64,000 bases of DNA from Meandrina meandrites (lineage: Eukaryota > Cnidaria > Anthozoa > Scleractinia > Meandrinidae): the NCBI GenBank assembly GCA_963693305.1, contig OY855904.1, forward strand, positions 42,687,304-42,751,303. Reading direction: 5' to 3'. The position numbers and the translations under genes were made by a program. The notes under the pieces were generated by a model. It ran no database searches. It saw only the letters and a program-made list of their open reading frames with translations, and was not told where the DNA came from. Shown piece by piece: positions 8,164 through 15,691 of this stretch (positions within the stretch are counted from its first letter, which is position 1; every line of letters starts with the position of its first letter).

Positions 8164-9430
8164 TTAACCCATAACCAACTCATTACCCACCTGCCTGAGA
8201 GCAAATTCGGACTCGTACAAAATTCCTGCATAAATGGTGTAGTCTTGCGCGTTGGCCGCCTCGTTGAGCCTGTAGTGAAAAACCATCTGCTTCGGGTCGT
8301 TGGTCATGTTATCCTTGTTTTCACGTAGGTCGAAATAAAGTACTGGGTATAAATCCTTGAAGTTGTTGGGCTGAAGCTGAACACCGGTGTTGTAGTCGTT
8401 TTTGCGGTACCGGTAGTTCATTAAGTCATTAAGAATGCGCAGTTTGAAGTTTTCGTCGTAGTCCAGCTCCGGATAGTACTGTGAAGAGCCGTATTGTAGC
8501 CGGCAGGTCGCTAGCTTGGCTGAATTGTCTCCATCAATGTCAAAGGTGTCAAAGAAGTAGGGGTTTTGGGTCAAGGCCTTCTCCTTCCTTGACTGTTGAA
8601 TGAAAATGAAAACATGTTTGGCATCCTTTATACCAGGATTTATCTGCCACGAACCAAAAGCGTCACGCCGGCTACTGCTGGGTTGGATCATTTCATTCAG
8701 GTACGTCCATTTCTGAGGTTTCAAAAAGTTTTCGTTTGCGAGCTTCTGTCCTTCGCTGGTGAAACGCAGCAATGGAACCCACAGCTCGAAGTTTCTCACC
8801 ACTACCCTGCGATTGGTGCCATCGTTTTGCCAAATCAGCTCTGCATCCGATTGTAACTCAATTTCAAACTCCATCTGCATTGGGGGGAGAAGCTTGTCAC
8901 CCAACTCTTCGAAAAATGAGTACCTGTTAAGCGGTATGAGGGTTTCAACCGTGAGACCGGCATGGGCAAGTAAACCCCTTTCTCTGATTCCAAGGTTAGT
9001 GGCAGCGACGGCCGTTACATTGCTATTCGTTGTATCCAAATACCAAAACTGGTTTTTTTGCCGCGCTCCTTGCAAAGTCATCAGAAAAATCCAACAAGTT
9101 TTTAATAAATATGAGCTTGTGAATGTTGTCTACGTTGTACATGTTTTTGCCCGATGATTTTACCACAAGTTTGTTTATCAGTGAAAATGAGCCGTTAATG
9201 GGTGCTGACCTAGCATCTGCTGCAACTTGCGCACCATCCGCGGTTGCCTCGAAAGTGAAATCAGCCCGGAAGTAGGCGTTATACCAGTCATACCAGTTGT
9301 CTCGGTCGGTGAGTGTGAATTTATAGTTTGTCTTTACCTGGTGCTGATTGTTTCCCGGGATAGTGATCGGTTTGTCTAACATGATACGAACATACTCTGT
9401 TTTTTCCAAATGCCTGTGGCTTCTGAACAT
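8164..9430 (-). CDS. MCP: Major capsid protein (double jelly-roll), interrupted by one frameshift
   Basis: Two overlapping reading frames together form one capsid gene: the N-terminal part starts at 9430 (MFRSHRHLEKTEYVRIML) and runs to 9023; the C-terminal part occupies about 9080 to 8164. The C-terminal part contains RYSFFEELGDKLLPPMQ, which I recognise from Polinton capsid proteins. The switch between frames falls at a run of seven A residues (coding strand, near 9051-9057), a one-base difference. This could be a disabling mutation, a sequencing error in a homopolymer or, less likely, programmed slippage. The coding span is about 1.27 kb, somewhat short for the family. The promoter region upstream is duplicated. 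Confidence 0.88.
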
Positions 9431-9436
9431 CCTACC

Positions 9437-9530
9437 TTCGCAGTGTGAATCTAATCCTTATATATCTTTTTTAATTTTCTGCTCAGTGTGAATCTAATCC
9501 TTATATATCTTTTTAAAAAATTATTTTAAT
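9437..9530 (-). promoter_or_regulatory. Tandemly duplicated capsid promoter segment
   Basis: The stretch cagtgtgaatctaatcc plus ttatatatctttt occurs twice, at 9441 and 9484. Each copy includes a TATATA box (9459-9464 and 9502-9507 on the opposite strand). The repeated unit also carries the final codons of the upstream basic-protein gene (aattttctgct), so it arose as a ~43-bp tandem duplication across the gene end and the capsid promoter. Confidence 0.6.
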
Positions 9531-10065
9531 TTTCTGCTATCAATTGGTTTACTTTCATCCTTGCGGCCCGACCCGCGTTTAAAATCTGGTTTAACTTTTT
9601 CCGTGAATCCCCGCTTAACTGAGTTGCCACCCCAGGGTTTAGCATCTTCTTCAGTTTCTGCCGCGACTCGGTACTAAGTTTCTGTGATGGGGTCTTTTTA
9701 CCCTTTGGTTTAACACTTGGGGTCTTTTTACTCTTTGGTTTTACAGTTGGAGTCTTTTTACTCTTTGGTTTTACACTTGTAGGCTTTTTACCTTGGGGGC
9801 GTGGAACAGCAACTGAGTTGCTATTTCGCAAAACCGCTTGTATCTTGTCAGCCGCTTTTTCTTCTGCTTTTTCTGCGGCTTTTTTCAGCATTTGCTTCGA
9901 GGCTTTATTTACAGCCTTCTCCAACGTCTGACGGGTGACTTGCTTTTTGAACCGCTTTCCTATATTCATCAGGCTGTCTCTTACAACCCCCGTACCTTTG
10001 TGTCTGTATCTATATGTCCCGTTTGGCGCGTCATAATATCTCGCCCACTCGCTCGGATGATTCAT
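9526..10065 (-). CDS. Histone-H1-like basic protein with KKTP repeats, 179 aa
   Basis: After an N-terminal domain (MNHPSEWARYYDAPNGTYRY), the protein becomes Lys/Ala-rich and helical (KASKQMLKKAAEKAEEKAADK). It then has tandem K-P-K-(S/G)-K-K-T-P units at about residues 95-127, and ends with two related segments (RQKLKKMLNPG and RKKLNQILNAG). Composition is like histone H1 tails or viral core proteins, suggesting DNA condensation inside the particle. It lies directly upstream of the capsid gene. One perfect copy (9808-9822) and one partial copy (9617-9627) of the dispersed palindrome lie inside. Function is inferred from composition only. Confidence 0.75.
   Translation of the reverse strand: MNHPSEWARYYDAPNGTYRYRHKGTGVVRDSLMNIGKRFKKQVTRQTLEKAVNKASKQMLKKAAEKAEEKAADKIQAVLRNSNSVAVPRPQGKKPTSVKPKSKKTPTVKPKSKKTPSVKPKGKKTPSQKLSTESRQKLKKMLNPGVATQLSGDSRKKLNQILNAGRAARMKVNQLIAEN
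9808..9822. repeat. Dispersed 15-bp palindrome, copy 4 (in H1-like gene)
   Basis: AGCAACTGAGTTGCT. Shorter matches, AACTGAGTTGC at 9617-9627 and TGAGTTGCTA at 11579-11588, lie in this gene and in the acidic structural gene. Confidence 0.7.
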
Positions 10066-10100
10066 TATTATACTTATGTGTAAATTATTTTCAATTATTT

Positions 10101-10886
10101 TCAGATGCGCTTAGGTGTTTCTTCTTCAATGATGATACTTAAAGCCACGTCTTGTTCATTCAGATCTATAATGTTGTTGCGCCCGTCCGTGATTTTGATA
10201 TTTATCGTGTTGATTCTATTTTTGTTCACCGGGTGCCACAGGAGGCGGCGGGGCTCTTTTGAAAAGGGGTAGCTGACTGAGAGTTCAGCGGTTGAAAAAG
10301 AGAACATAACGTCGCCTCCGATGTTGTCCACTGCTCTTGTAATGAGATCGCAATGGATGTAGATCCAGTCGACACCTCTTGTTATATTTGGCACGCGGTC
10401 GCTCCTATTGTTCGCTCCATCTATTGTTTTCTTGTCAAAACCCAGCAGCGTGGCAAATTCACCTTCGGTTAGGTCAAGCTCGTAGCCGTCCTGCAACAGA
10501 ATGACCGCCCGATATGTTGTGGTGTGAAAATACAGCTGAAAAATAAACTTGGATTTTTCATCCTTGGGATCCACTCTTCCGATTAGTGCCTGAATGGTGG
10601 TGTTGAGACCGTCGTAATCATACATTCCATCCGGAATTGTCACGGTTTTCCAGTTCTCTGTTTTTTTCCGCCATTTGAATTCGTTGTTGTTGTACCGTTT
10701 CGCGATGTTGTACCATGAATATGTCATAGATACCAGCTCATTTAACGCCGCCTTGTATGATTTGGAGGGTTCTAAAGCAATTGGCGGGTCAAACTTAATT
10801 GTGAAGTCATGTGACTTGCTGTTGGCGTTGTTTTGTTTGGCCAGCTGCGAGTCGAGCAACAGGTTGAAATGAAAATGGGTTGACAT
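10101..10886 (-). CDS. Minor capsid protein, penton-like single jelly-roll
   Basis: This 261-residue protein (MSTHFHFNLLLDS) matches the Polinton minor capsid pattern: an N-terminal segment with FTIKFDPPIALEPSKSYKAAL, then PDGMYDYDGLN and FATLLGFDK, and a C-terminal beta-rich part. In Polintons this protein is predicted to form pentameric vertices next to the double-jelly-roll capsid protein. A TATATA box at 10893-10898 sits 6 nt before the ATG. It is in the same minus-strand block as capsid and protease genes. Family assignment rests on recognised motifs and context. Confidence 0.88.
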   Translation of the reverse strand: MSTHFHFNLLLDSQLAKQNNANSKSHDFTIKFDPPIALEPSKSYKAALNELVSMTYSWYNIAKRYNNNEFKWRKKTENWKTVTIPDGMYDYDGLNTTIQALIGRVDPKDEKSKFIFQLYFHTTTYRAVILLQDGYELDLTEGEFATLLGFDKKTIDGANNRSDRVPNITRGVDWIYIHCDLITRAVDNIGGDVMFSFSTAELSVSYPFSKEPRRLLWHPVNKNRINTINIKITDGRNNIIDLNEQDVALSIIIEEETPKRI

Positions 10887-10891
10887 GTTGC

Positions 10892-11764
10892 TTATATAAT
10901 TGTGCCCAAAATTTTGTGGGCTTCTTTTTGTGTTATTTCCTTTAGCTTTACCAGCAACCCCAACATCTGTTGGACCTGTTTTTTCAGCTTCAGTGAAGTG
11001 TTGCCCGCCTGTATAGACGCCAAGCTTAAGTGTAGCCTTTCAACCAAAGTGTTTGGATCAACACTTCCGCTTCCTTCCATTTCTCTGTCGGGTTCATCCT
11101 CATCAACATCGGGCATCAGCTGCTGTATGGGGATTTTAATCCCTCTTTTTCTCCTTTCAAGAATTTCATCTCTTGCCTTTTTTATGTCTGCCATTGTGTA
11201 TTTGTAAAATTTTGATGTTTTGCTTTTTACCACATAGTTCGGATTGTCTTTATTTTTTGTTAACATGCTGTTTAGTGTCTGCAGGTCAACTGACTCTGAT
11301 CCCTTGATAACCAGTTCTTGTGGTGGTCCCCATTTAGTCTCACTTGTACTTGGTTGCTCTTCTTCCATTTCTTCCATTAATTCTGTTTCTTCCTCTTCAG
11401 CTAAAGGTGGCAACGGTGTTGATGTAGGTGATAGTGGTGGTGATGATGTTGGTGATGGTGTTGGTGTAGGTGATGGTGATGGTAGTGGAGTTTCCGCATC
11501 CGGATTAAAATCTCCGTCGAAGGGGTTGTTTAAATCAAACTCATCCATACCATAGTCTGGAACCTCTTCCTCTTCTTTTGAGTTGCTATCCCCTACTTGG
11601 AGTTTGTCAAGCCGCGATGTGATAGGTTTGAACAAATCCTCACCTGATAGCTGGCCAAACCCTTTATTGATTTTGGTATTTTTTATTACCGCGAGGATTT
11701 TGTCGTTCTGCTGCTCAACTTCAGCCTTTTCGCTAGCAAGTTTTTGCCACTTCTTCATGGACAT
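10892..11764 (-). CDS. Acidic, Pro/Ser/Thr-rich structural-type protein
   Basis: The start is set at the ATG at 11762-11764 (or 11758), since the longer frame begins with a hydrophobic stretch that overlaps the divergent ATPase gene. A helical N-terminus (KKWQKLASEKAEVEQQNDKI) is followed by an acidic region, a low-complexity P-S-P-T-P stretch (about residues 100-130) and a C-terminal helix-rich part (QAGNTSLKLKKQVQQMLGLL). I recognise the general layout from other Polintons, but the role is unknown; a scaffold or capsid-associated role is a guess. It shares a short TATATATA-containing spacer with the divergent ATPase gene. Confidence 0.75.
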   Translation of the reverse strand: MSMKKWQKLASEKAEVEQQNDKILAVIKNTKINKGFGQLSGEDLFKPITSRLDKLQVGDSNSKEEEEVPDYGMDEFDLNNPFDGDFNPDAETPLPSPSPTPTPSPTSSPPLSPTSTPLPPLAEEEETELMEEMEEEQPSTSETKWGPPQELVIKGSESVDLQTLNSMLTKNKDNPNYVVKSKTSKFYKYTMADIKKARDEILERRKRGIKIPIQQLMPDVDEDEPDREMEGSGSVDPNTLVERLHLSLASIQAGNTSLKLKKQVQQMLGLLVKLKEITQKEAHKILGTII

Positions 11765-11774
11765 ATTTTTGCCG

Positions 11775-11782
11775 TATATATA
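11775..11782. promoter_or_regulatory. Bidirectional TATATATA element between two divergent genes
   Basis: The 28-nt spacer between the minus-strand structural gene (11764) and the plus-strand ATPase (11793) contains TATATATA at 11775-11782, about 10 nt from each start. It matches the motif found just before many other starts in this element. Confidence 0.5.
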
Positions 11783-11792
11783 ACAGAAAAAA

Positions 11793-12425
11793 ATGAAAAT
11801 TCCCAATTACGACCCCAGTTTGACTACAAAAAGTAATTACAAGCAAGGCCACCCTTGTATGCCAGCAGATACCTTTCGGATGCTTATTTGCGGGCCAAGC
11901 AACTCTGGTAAGACAAATATTCTCATGCATATGCTTTACAGGCTGTTGGTCTACGACAAAATTTACCTTTGCGCTAAGAACCTGCATCAAGACAAGTACC
12001 AATATATGCTTGATGATTTCGACACAAGAGTCAATCCTGTGGCTGGCTATAATGTTATTGAAGCCGCCAACGATGTTATTCCTTTGGAAACGCTGTCCAC
12101 TGACAATCAAAAGATTGTAATTTTCGATGACATGGTTTGTGAAAGCAACCAAAACGACATTATCGATTATTTTATCAACGGTCGCCACCGCAATTGCAGC
12201 GTCATTTATCTTTCTCAAAGCTATTTTAAGGTCCCCAAAAACATCCGAGATAATTGTAGCCACTTTTGCATTTTCAACTTTCTTCCCAGAGAGAATAACC
12301 GTATTGCTGATGAATTGGGAATTGGCAGAGAGCTGCTTGAAAGGGCTACCGATGCTAAATATTCTTTTTTATACCACGACAAACCAAAAAAACAAACTCT
12401 AAAAAATTTTGACGAAAATATATAG
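11793..12425 (+). CDS. ATP: A32/FtsK-HerA-type DNA-packaging ATPase
   Basis: The 210-residue protein has Walker [10 protein letters not shown] (~33-41) and Walker [10 protein letters not shown] (~108-116), with an early Pro-Ala-Asp-Thr-Phe lead-in, as in Polinton, virophage and poxvirus A32-type ATPases that drive genome packaging. A conserved sensor-like Gln occurs in [18 protein letters not shown]. Length is typical of Polinton ATPases. It is divergent from the structural gene at 10892, and its stop codon overlaps the TATATA box of the fibre gene that follows at 12428. Confidence 0.93.
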   Translation: MKIPNYDPSLTTKSNYKQGHPCMPADTFRMLICGPSNSGKTNILMHMLYRLLVYDKIYLCAKNLHQDKYQYMLDDFDTRVNPVAGYNVIEAANDVIPLETLSTDNQKIVIFDDMVCESNQNDIIDYFINGRHRNCSVIYLSQSYFKVPKNIRDNCSHFCIFNFLPRENNRIADELGIGRELLERATDAKYSFLYHDKPKKQTLKNFDENI

Positions 12426-12427
12426 AG

Positions 12428-14050
12428 ATGGGGTTTCTTAACGGTGCGACGGGTGCAACTCAAACACATGAAGAGTCTACTTCAATCCGAGGGCAAGCTG
12501 GCCCTGCTGGTCCTGCTGGTCCAACTGGTGCAACTGGACCACAGGGCCCTAAAGGTGAAAAAGGGGATAAGGGCGATACTGGCCCACAAGGTCCTAAAGG
12601 AGATAAAGGTGATGCTGGAGAAAAAGGATTAAAAGGTGAAAGAGGTCCACAAGGGCGAACCGGACCTACCGGACCTGCTGGAGCTACTGGGCCAACCGGA
12701 CCAACTGGAGCTACAGGACCTGCGGGACCAACTGGAGCAACTGGACCTGCGGGTTCGAGAGGCGCTATTGGACCTAAAGGTGCAAAAGGTGATAAGGGTG
12801 ATAGTGGGAATATGTCACTCGCCGCTATTACTGGAGATATTGTCATGAACGACCATGCAATCAAACAGCTCGCAAATCCTGTCGGCGATCAAGATGCTGT
12901 CAATCTCACTTCAATGAAAAAATATGTGGGCTCCTCTGCAATTACAACTGGGCACGCCCATAAAAAGAATGACTTAGGTTTTTTAACCCAAAGGGTTGGT
13001 GTTTCAGCTGTAAACAATATTTCTTCTGTTACCGTTGAAGACTTTACATCCAACCTTCACAGTGTCAATAAAAAGGCTTACACTTTTAACATTATAAAAA
13101 CAAGTGACAATTCTTTCAACTCGCGTTTGGCGTTGACTAAAACACCTCTAAAAGAAGGAGAGTACACTATATGTGTTGAGTTCTTTTACCCTAAAAACAA
13201 AAACGACCAAAACTGGTTTCTTAACCCTTTAAACAAGTTGGCCTCCAGTACTATTACCTACCACACCAAACGCTTTGCCACCCATAACCCACCGTATATG
13301 AGGATCATTTTTAATACTTACAAATTAAAAGATAAGAATGACGACACTATCTATTTTGACATTTTAAATCCAGGTTATGATGGTTCAGCATCTAGTGAAA
13401 AGGCCGCTTTAATCATTTACGGTGTAAAGGGGTATCAATCAGATATAGACGGAATTATTTACGATGATGTTTTCTTTCTCGATCCCGACGGTGATTTTAC
13501 TCTACAAACAAATTTAGATATGAACGGCTTTTCGTTGAAAAATTATGATCGAGGGTACAAAATAGAAAACGATACTATCAAATTACAAAAAGATTTAGAT
13601 CTAAGTGGTTATGCTATAAGAAATTTGCAACCAAGAATAGTAATAACTGGAGAATGGGTCTACAATGAAAATAAAGGAGGTGATAGAGTTTTTGTTAAAT
13701 TCGGTGATAACATTCGTGTAATGGCGCCATTTCCTTGTTTAATTGAGGGTGTCTCAGCTTTAATTATCGAACTAAAGGGTGCCTCTCGAACTTATGAAAG
13801 AATAGGTTTTGGTTTTAGAATACCCGGCAGTTTGTTAACTGACGTTCCATTTACAAGCGTACGTAATGCTGATGGTTTAAAATACCAATATGCTGCACCC
13901 CAAGGTTCTGACGGTTCAAGAATAAGATTAGATTCGGGACAATATTTTGCACTTAGTTTATCTCAGCCTGGCCGCGCAGAATCAAACCTAATTAATACAA
14001 AACGTGTATTAGTAAGTTTAATTTTAATAGATGATTTTTCTTTTAGGTAG
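12428..14050 (+). CDS. Collagen-like fibre/attachment protein, 540 aa
   Basis: Residues about 21-128 are an almost unbroken Gly-X-Y collagen repeat ([22 protein letters not shown] style). Next comes [20 protein letters not shown] (about 140-160), which resembles the trimerising motif of phage tail fibres. Related elements recur later ([13 protein letters not shown] and [12 protein letters not shown]). The C-terminal ~370 residues are beta-rich and unrecognised, and could form a knob. By analogy it is a trimeric surface fibre. A TATATA box at 12419-12424 lies 3 nt before the ATG. The collagen repeat produces a Pro-rich antisense open frame that is an artefact. Confidence 0.85.
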   Translation: MGFLNGATGATQTHEESTSIRGQAGPAGPAGPTGATGPQGPKGEKGDKGDTGPQGPKGDKGDAGEKGLKGERGPQGRTGPTGPAGATGPTGPTGATGPAGPTGATGPAGSRGAIGPKGAKGDKGDSGNMSLAAITGDIVMNDHAIKQLANPVGDQDAVNLTSMKKYVGSSAITTGHAHKKNDLGFLTQRVGVSAVNNISSVTVEDFTSNLHSVNKKAYTFNIIKTSDNSFNSRLALTKTPLKEGEYTICVEFFYPKNKNDQNWFLNPLNKLASSTITYHTKRFATHNPPYMRIIFNTYKLKDKNDDTIYFDILNPGYDGSASSEKAALIIYGVKGYQSDIDGIIYDDVFFLDPDGDFTLQTNLDMNGFSLKNYDRGYKIENDTIKLQKDLDLSGYAIRNLQPRIVITGEWVYNENKGGDRVFVKFGDNIRVMAPFPCLIEGVSALIIELKGASRTYERIGFGFRIPGSLLTDVPFTSVRNADGLKYQYAAPQGSDGSRIRLDSGQYFALSLSQPGRAESNLINTKRVLVSLILIDDFSFR

Positions 14051-14061
14051 TAAGTTTGCTG

Positions 14062-14475
14062 TTACGCAAAGACTCCTCTCCATTTTGAGAAGAAAGATCT
14101 CTTGAAGCACTCATCATAATCATTTTCATCAAAAATAGGATAGCCGAGATAGTGTCTATATCCATTTCTAATACACAGATTACAGAGACCATTTCGCGAA
14201 CATCTGCTTCTGTCACATTTATAACAGAACAAGACCCTTACAATTTGTTTATTGCGATCGCAAAATGGAGCTTCATTAATCGCAGCATGAACTTTATCCC
14301 AGCCAAGAGTTTTTCGCTGTCTGAGCTTCATTGAAGTATATCCTTTAGTGATTTCTTTTCTGACATCGTCCCAGCCAAGCATTTTACGCTGCCAGAGTTT
14401 TATTACAATATACTCCTTGCGGATTTTTTCTCGAAGTTCTTGTGGAAGTGCTTGTATCAGTTCTAATGTATCCAT
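14062..14475 (-). CDS. Cys-rich zinc-finger-like protein with a duplicated LGWD segment, 137 aa
   Basis: The N-terminus (MDTLELIQALPQELREKI) resembles the start of an F-box-like helix. Two related segments follow: KLWQRKMLGWDDVRKEI and KLRQRKTLGWDKVHAAI. A Cys cluster at about residues 87-106 (FCYKCDRSRCSRNGLCNLC) suggests zinc binding. The end is aromatic and basic. I do not recognise a named family. It lies 3' of the convergent fibre gene with a 12-nt gap, and its leader has no clear TATATA box. Confidence 0.7.
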   Translation of the reverse strand: MDTLELIQALPQELREKIRKEYIVIKLWQRKMLGWDDVRKEITKGYTSMKLRQRKTLGWDKVHAAINEAPFCDRNKQIVRVLFCYKCDRSRCSRNGLCNLCIRNGYRHYLGYPIFDENDYDECFKRSFFSKWRGVFA

Positions 14476-14512
14476 GTCTTTGCAAATTTGTTAATTATTA
14501 ATTGTTGTTAAC

Positions 14513-14827
14513 TTATTGGTGTGTTTCTCTAAATTGCAGCGCGCCGTCTTCGAAAAAAACTTTATCTATAAAGTTGATTAGGTGTTTGTTTTTGTAGAAC
14601 TTTTGTTTTTCCATTTCTTTCACCCATGCTTCCTCCGTGTATGGGATACATTGGTTTAGACATTTCTTGATCCTCTTTCCCTTGAAATGTACATAGGGGT
14701 CTTTCTGATATTTTTCTATTACTTGATCCCACTTTTTCACCGCTGCCGCTATTGCCCCTGCCAGTTTTTTATTGAAAAGCTTTTGCTGCTCGGGTGTGAG
14801 TTTTTGCATTGATTCAGCTATGTCCAT
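14513..14827 (-). CDS. Unrecognised small charged protein, ~104 aa
   Basis: The ATG at 14825-14827 (MDIAESMQKLTPEQQKLF) is preferred over one 51 nt upstream because it begins a uniform charged helical protein. It has an Ala-rich helix (KKLAGAIAAAVKKW) and the segment CLNQCIPYTEEAWVKEM. No enzyme motif is visible. It is in the minus-strand block at the right end and its start faces the tiny plus-strand frame at 14899. Confidence 0.6.
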   Translation of the reverse strand: MDIAESMQKLTPEQQKLFNKKLAGAIAAAVKKWDQVIEKYQKDPYVHFKGKRIKKCLNQCIPYTEEAWVKEMEKQKFYKNKHLINFIDKVFFEDGALQFRETHQ

Positions 14828-14898
14828 GTTTGATAACTTGCTGCCGCTTTTCTCCAAATGCGTGCAAAAAAATATCAATTTACATATACCGTGACAGA

Positions 14899-15024
14899 AT
14901 GATTGTGTTGGTCCACATGCTCGTGTTCGCTTTCAAAGACCTTTCTTCCCCCTCGTGGGTAAATGATGTCAAACTTGTTACCGCTCAAGCTGTGGAAGCT
15001 ATTCTTGATGCTGCTGGCGATTAA
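14899..15024 (+). CDS. Possible 41-aa mini-protein
   Basis: An ATG at 14899, 12 nt after a CATATA motif, opens a 41-codon frame (MIVLVHMLVFAFKDL...LDAAGD) with a hydrophobic first half. It occupies the only gap between two minus-strand genes, ends 12 nt before the next gene and has the element's typical promoter spacing. Coding status is uncertain because of its size. Confidence 0.35.
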   Translation: MIVLVHMLVFAFKDLSSPSWVNDVKLVTAQAVEAILDAAGD

Positions 15025-15036
15025 CTTATCTTCCCC

Positions 15037-15420
15037 CTAAAACTTTAAACTTTTCTTTATTATGTACTCCACCTGGTCCGGGCTAAACTCATTTGCCATT
15101 ATTCTGCGGGTCAGCTGTGGCGTCATGATTGGTGTTTCGTAAACCAGCTCTCCTGGTCCCGTCAAAACGTACTCTTCCATGTCTGTTAAGTCGACTTCTT
15201 CTTGTTGTTCTTCGGGTTGTATCAGGGTGTTTTTTAAATCTTGCGGACTCATTGTTTTCATTGCTGCGAGCAGCTCGTCTGAAATATGTATTGGCGGGTC
15301 TATAACTTGACCCTGATCTGGTTCTGCGATAAATAATGTATGTTCTGATGATTGGCGGTTTCTGAGGATTTTGGCTTTTTTTCGACTTTGGCATAGGTGT
15401 CCTTTTCTTCCACGTCCCAT
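15037..15420 (-). CDS. Unrecognised protein, 127 aa, next to the right terminus
   Basis: The frame starts with a basic segment (MGRGRKGHLCQSRKKAKILRNR), followed by an acidic middle (EEQQEEVDLTDMEEYV) and a helical basic end. A second overlapping frame of 101 codons exists in the same place but has no better features. No family recognised. As the gene nearest the terminal palindrome it could be a regulatory or early protein, which is speculation. Confidence 0.55.
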   Translation of the reverse strand: MGRGRKGHLCQSRKKAKILRNRQSSEHTLFIAEPDQGQVIDPPIHISDELLAAMKTMSPQDLKNTLIQPEEQQEEVDLTDMEEYVLTGPGELVYETPIMTPQLTRRIMANEFSPDQVEYIIKKSLKF

Positions 15421-15487
15421 TGTTTACATGACTGTTGCATTCCTCTAAATGGTTGTCCCGCCGCCCTCTGTTTATGTTGTCTTGCTA

Positions 15488-15691
15488 AGTAGTATAGCCG
15501 GGACTAAACAAATACTATCTTTGGTAAGCCTGAATTTTTCACCTTTACGGGACAATAGTCAGGGAGCAAAGACGAAACACGCGAGTTTTGCGAGCGTGGT
15601 TTGGCTTTGGTCCCTGACTACTAGTCCCGTAAAGAGGTGAAAAATTTAGGTGCACCCAAAGTGGTATTTGTTTAGTCCCGGCTATACTACT
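15488..15691. repeat. Palindromic right terminus of the Polinton
   Basis: The left arm begins AGTAGTATAGCCGGGACTAA at 15488, and the reverse complement of the right arm, ending at 15691, begins with the same bases. By eye the arms stay roughly 80% alike for about 95 bp, including shared blocks TTTTTCACC, ACGGGAC and AGTCAGGGA, around a short centre near 15585. The outer end is taken as the element terminus. The inner inverted copy makes the end capable of forming a long hairpin. Confidence 0.7.

Larger units (their letters stand above)
1..15691. mobile_element. Maverick/Polinton DNA transposon (virus-like), left end outside window
   Basis: The block holds the diagnostic Polinton set: protein-primed PolB, RVE integrase, adenain-like protease, double-jelly-roll capsid protein, minor capsid protein and packaging ATPase. 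The right end is placed at 15691, where reading inward on the minus strand gives AGTAGTATAGCCGGGAC; known Polintons typically begin with AG. An inverted, diverged copy of this end lies at 15488. The left terminus and the expected 6-bp target duplication are not visible. Most genes are open, the capsid gene being the clear exception, so the copy appears young. Genes are tightly packed, partly overlapping and on both strands, unlike the flanking host DNA. Element type is secure; the exact right boundary is inferred. Confidence 0.93.

Noticed and set aside
12460..12864. Pro-rich antisense frame opposite the collagen repeat
   Set aside because: It is the mirror of the Gly-X-Y codons on the coding strand.
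15089..15394. Alternative 101-codon frame overlapping the 127-aa gene
   Set aside because: Same strand and shorter, with Arg-rich low-complexity content consistent with a shadow frame.
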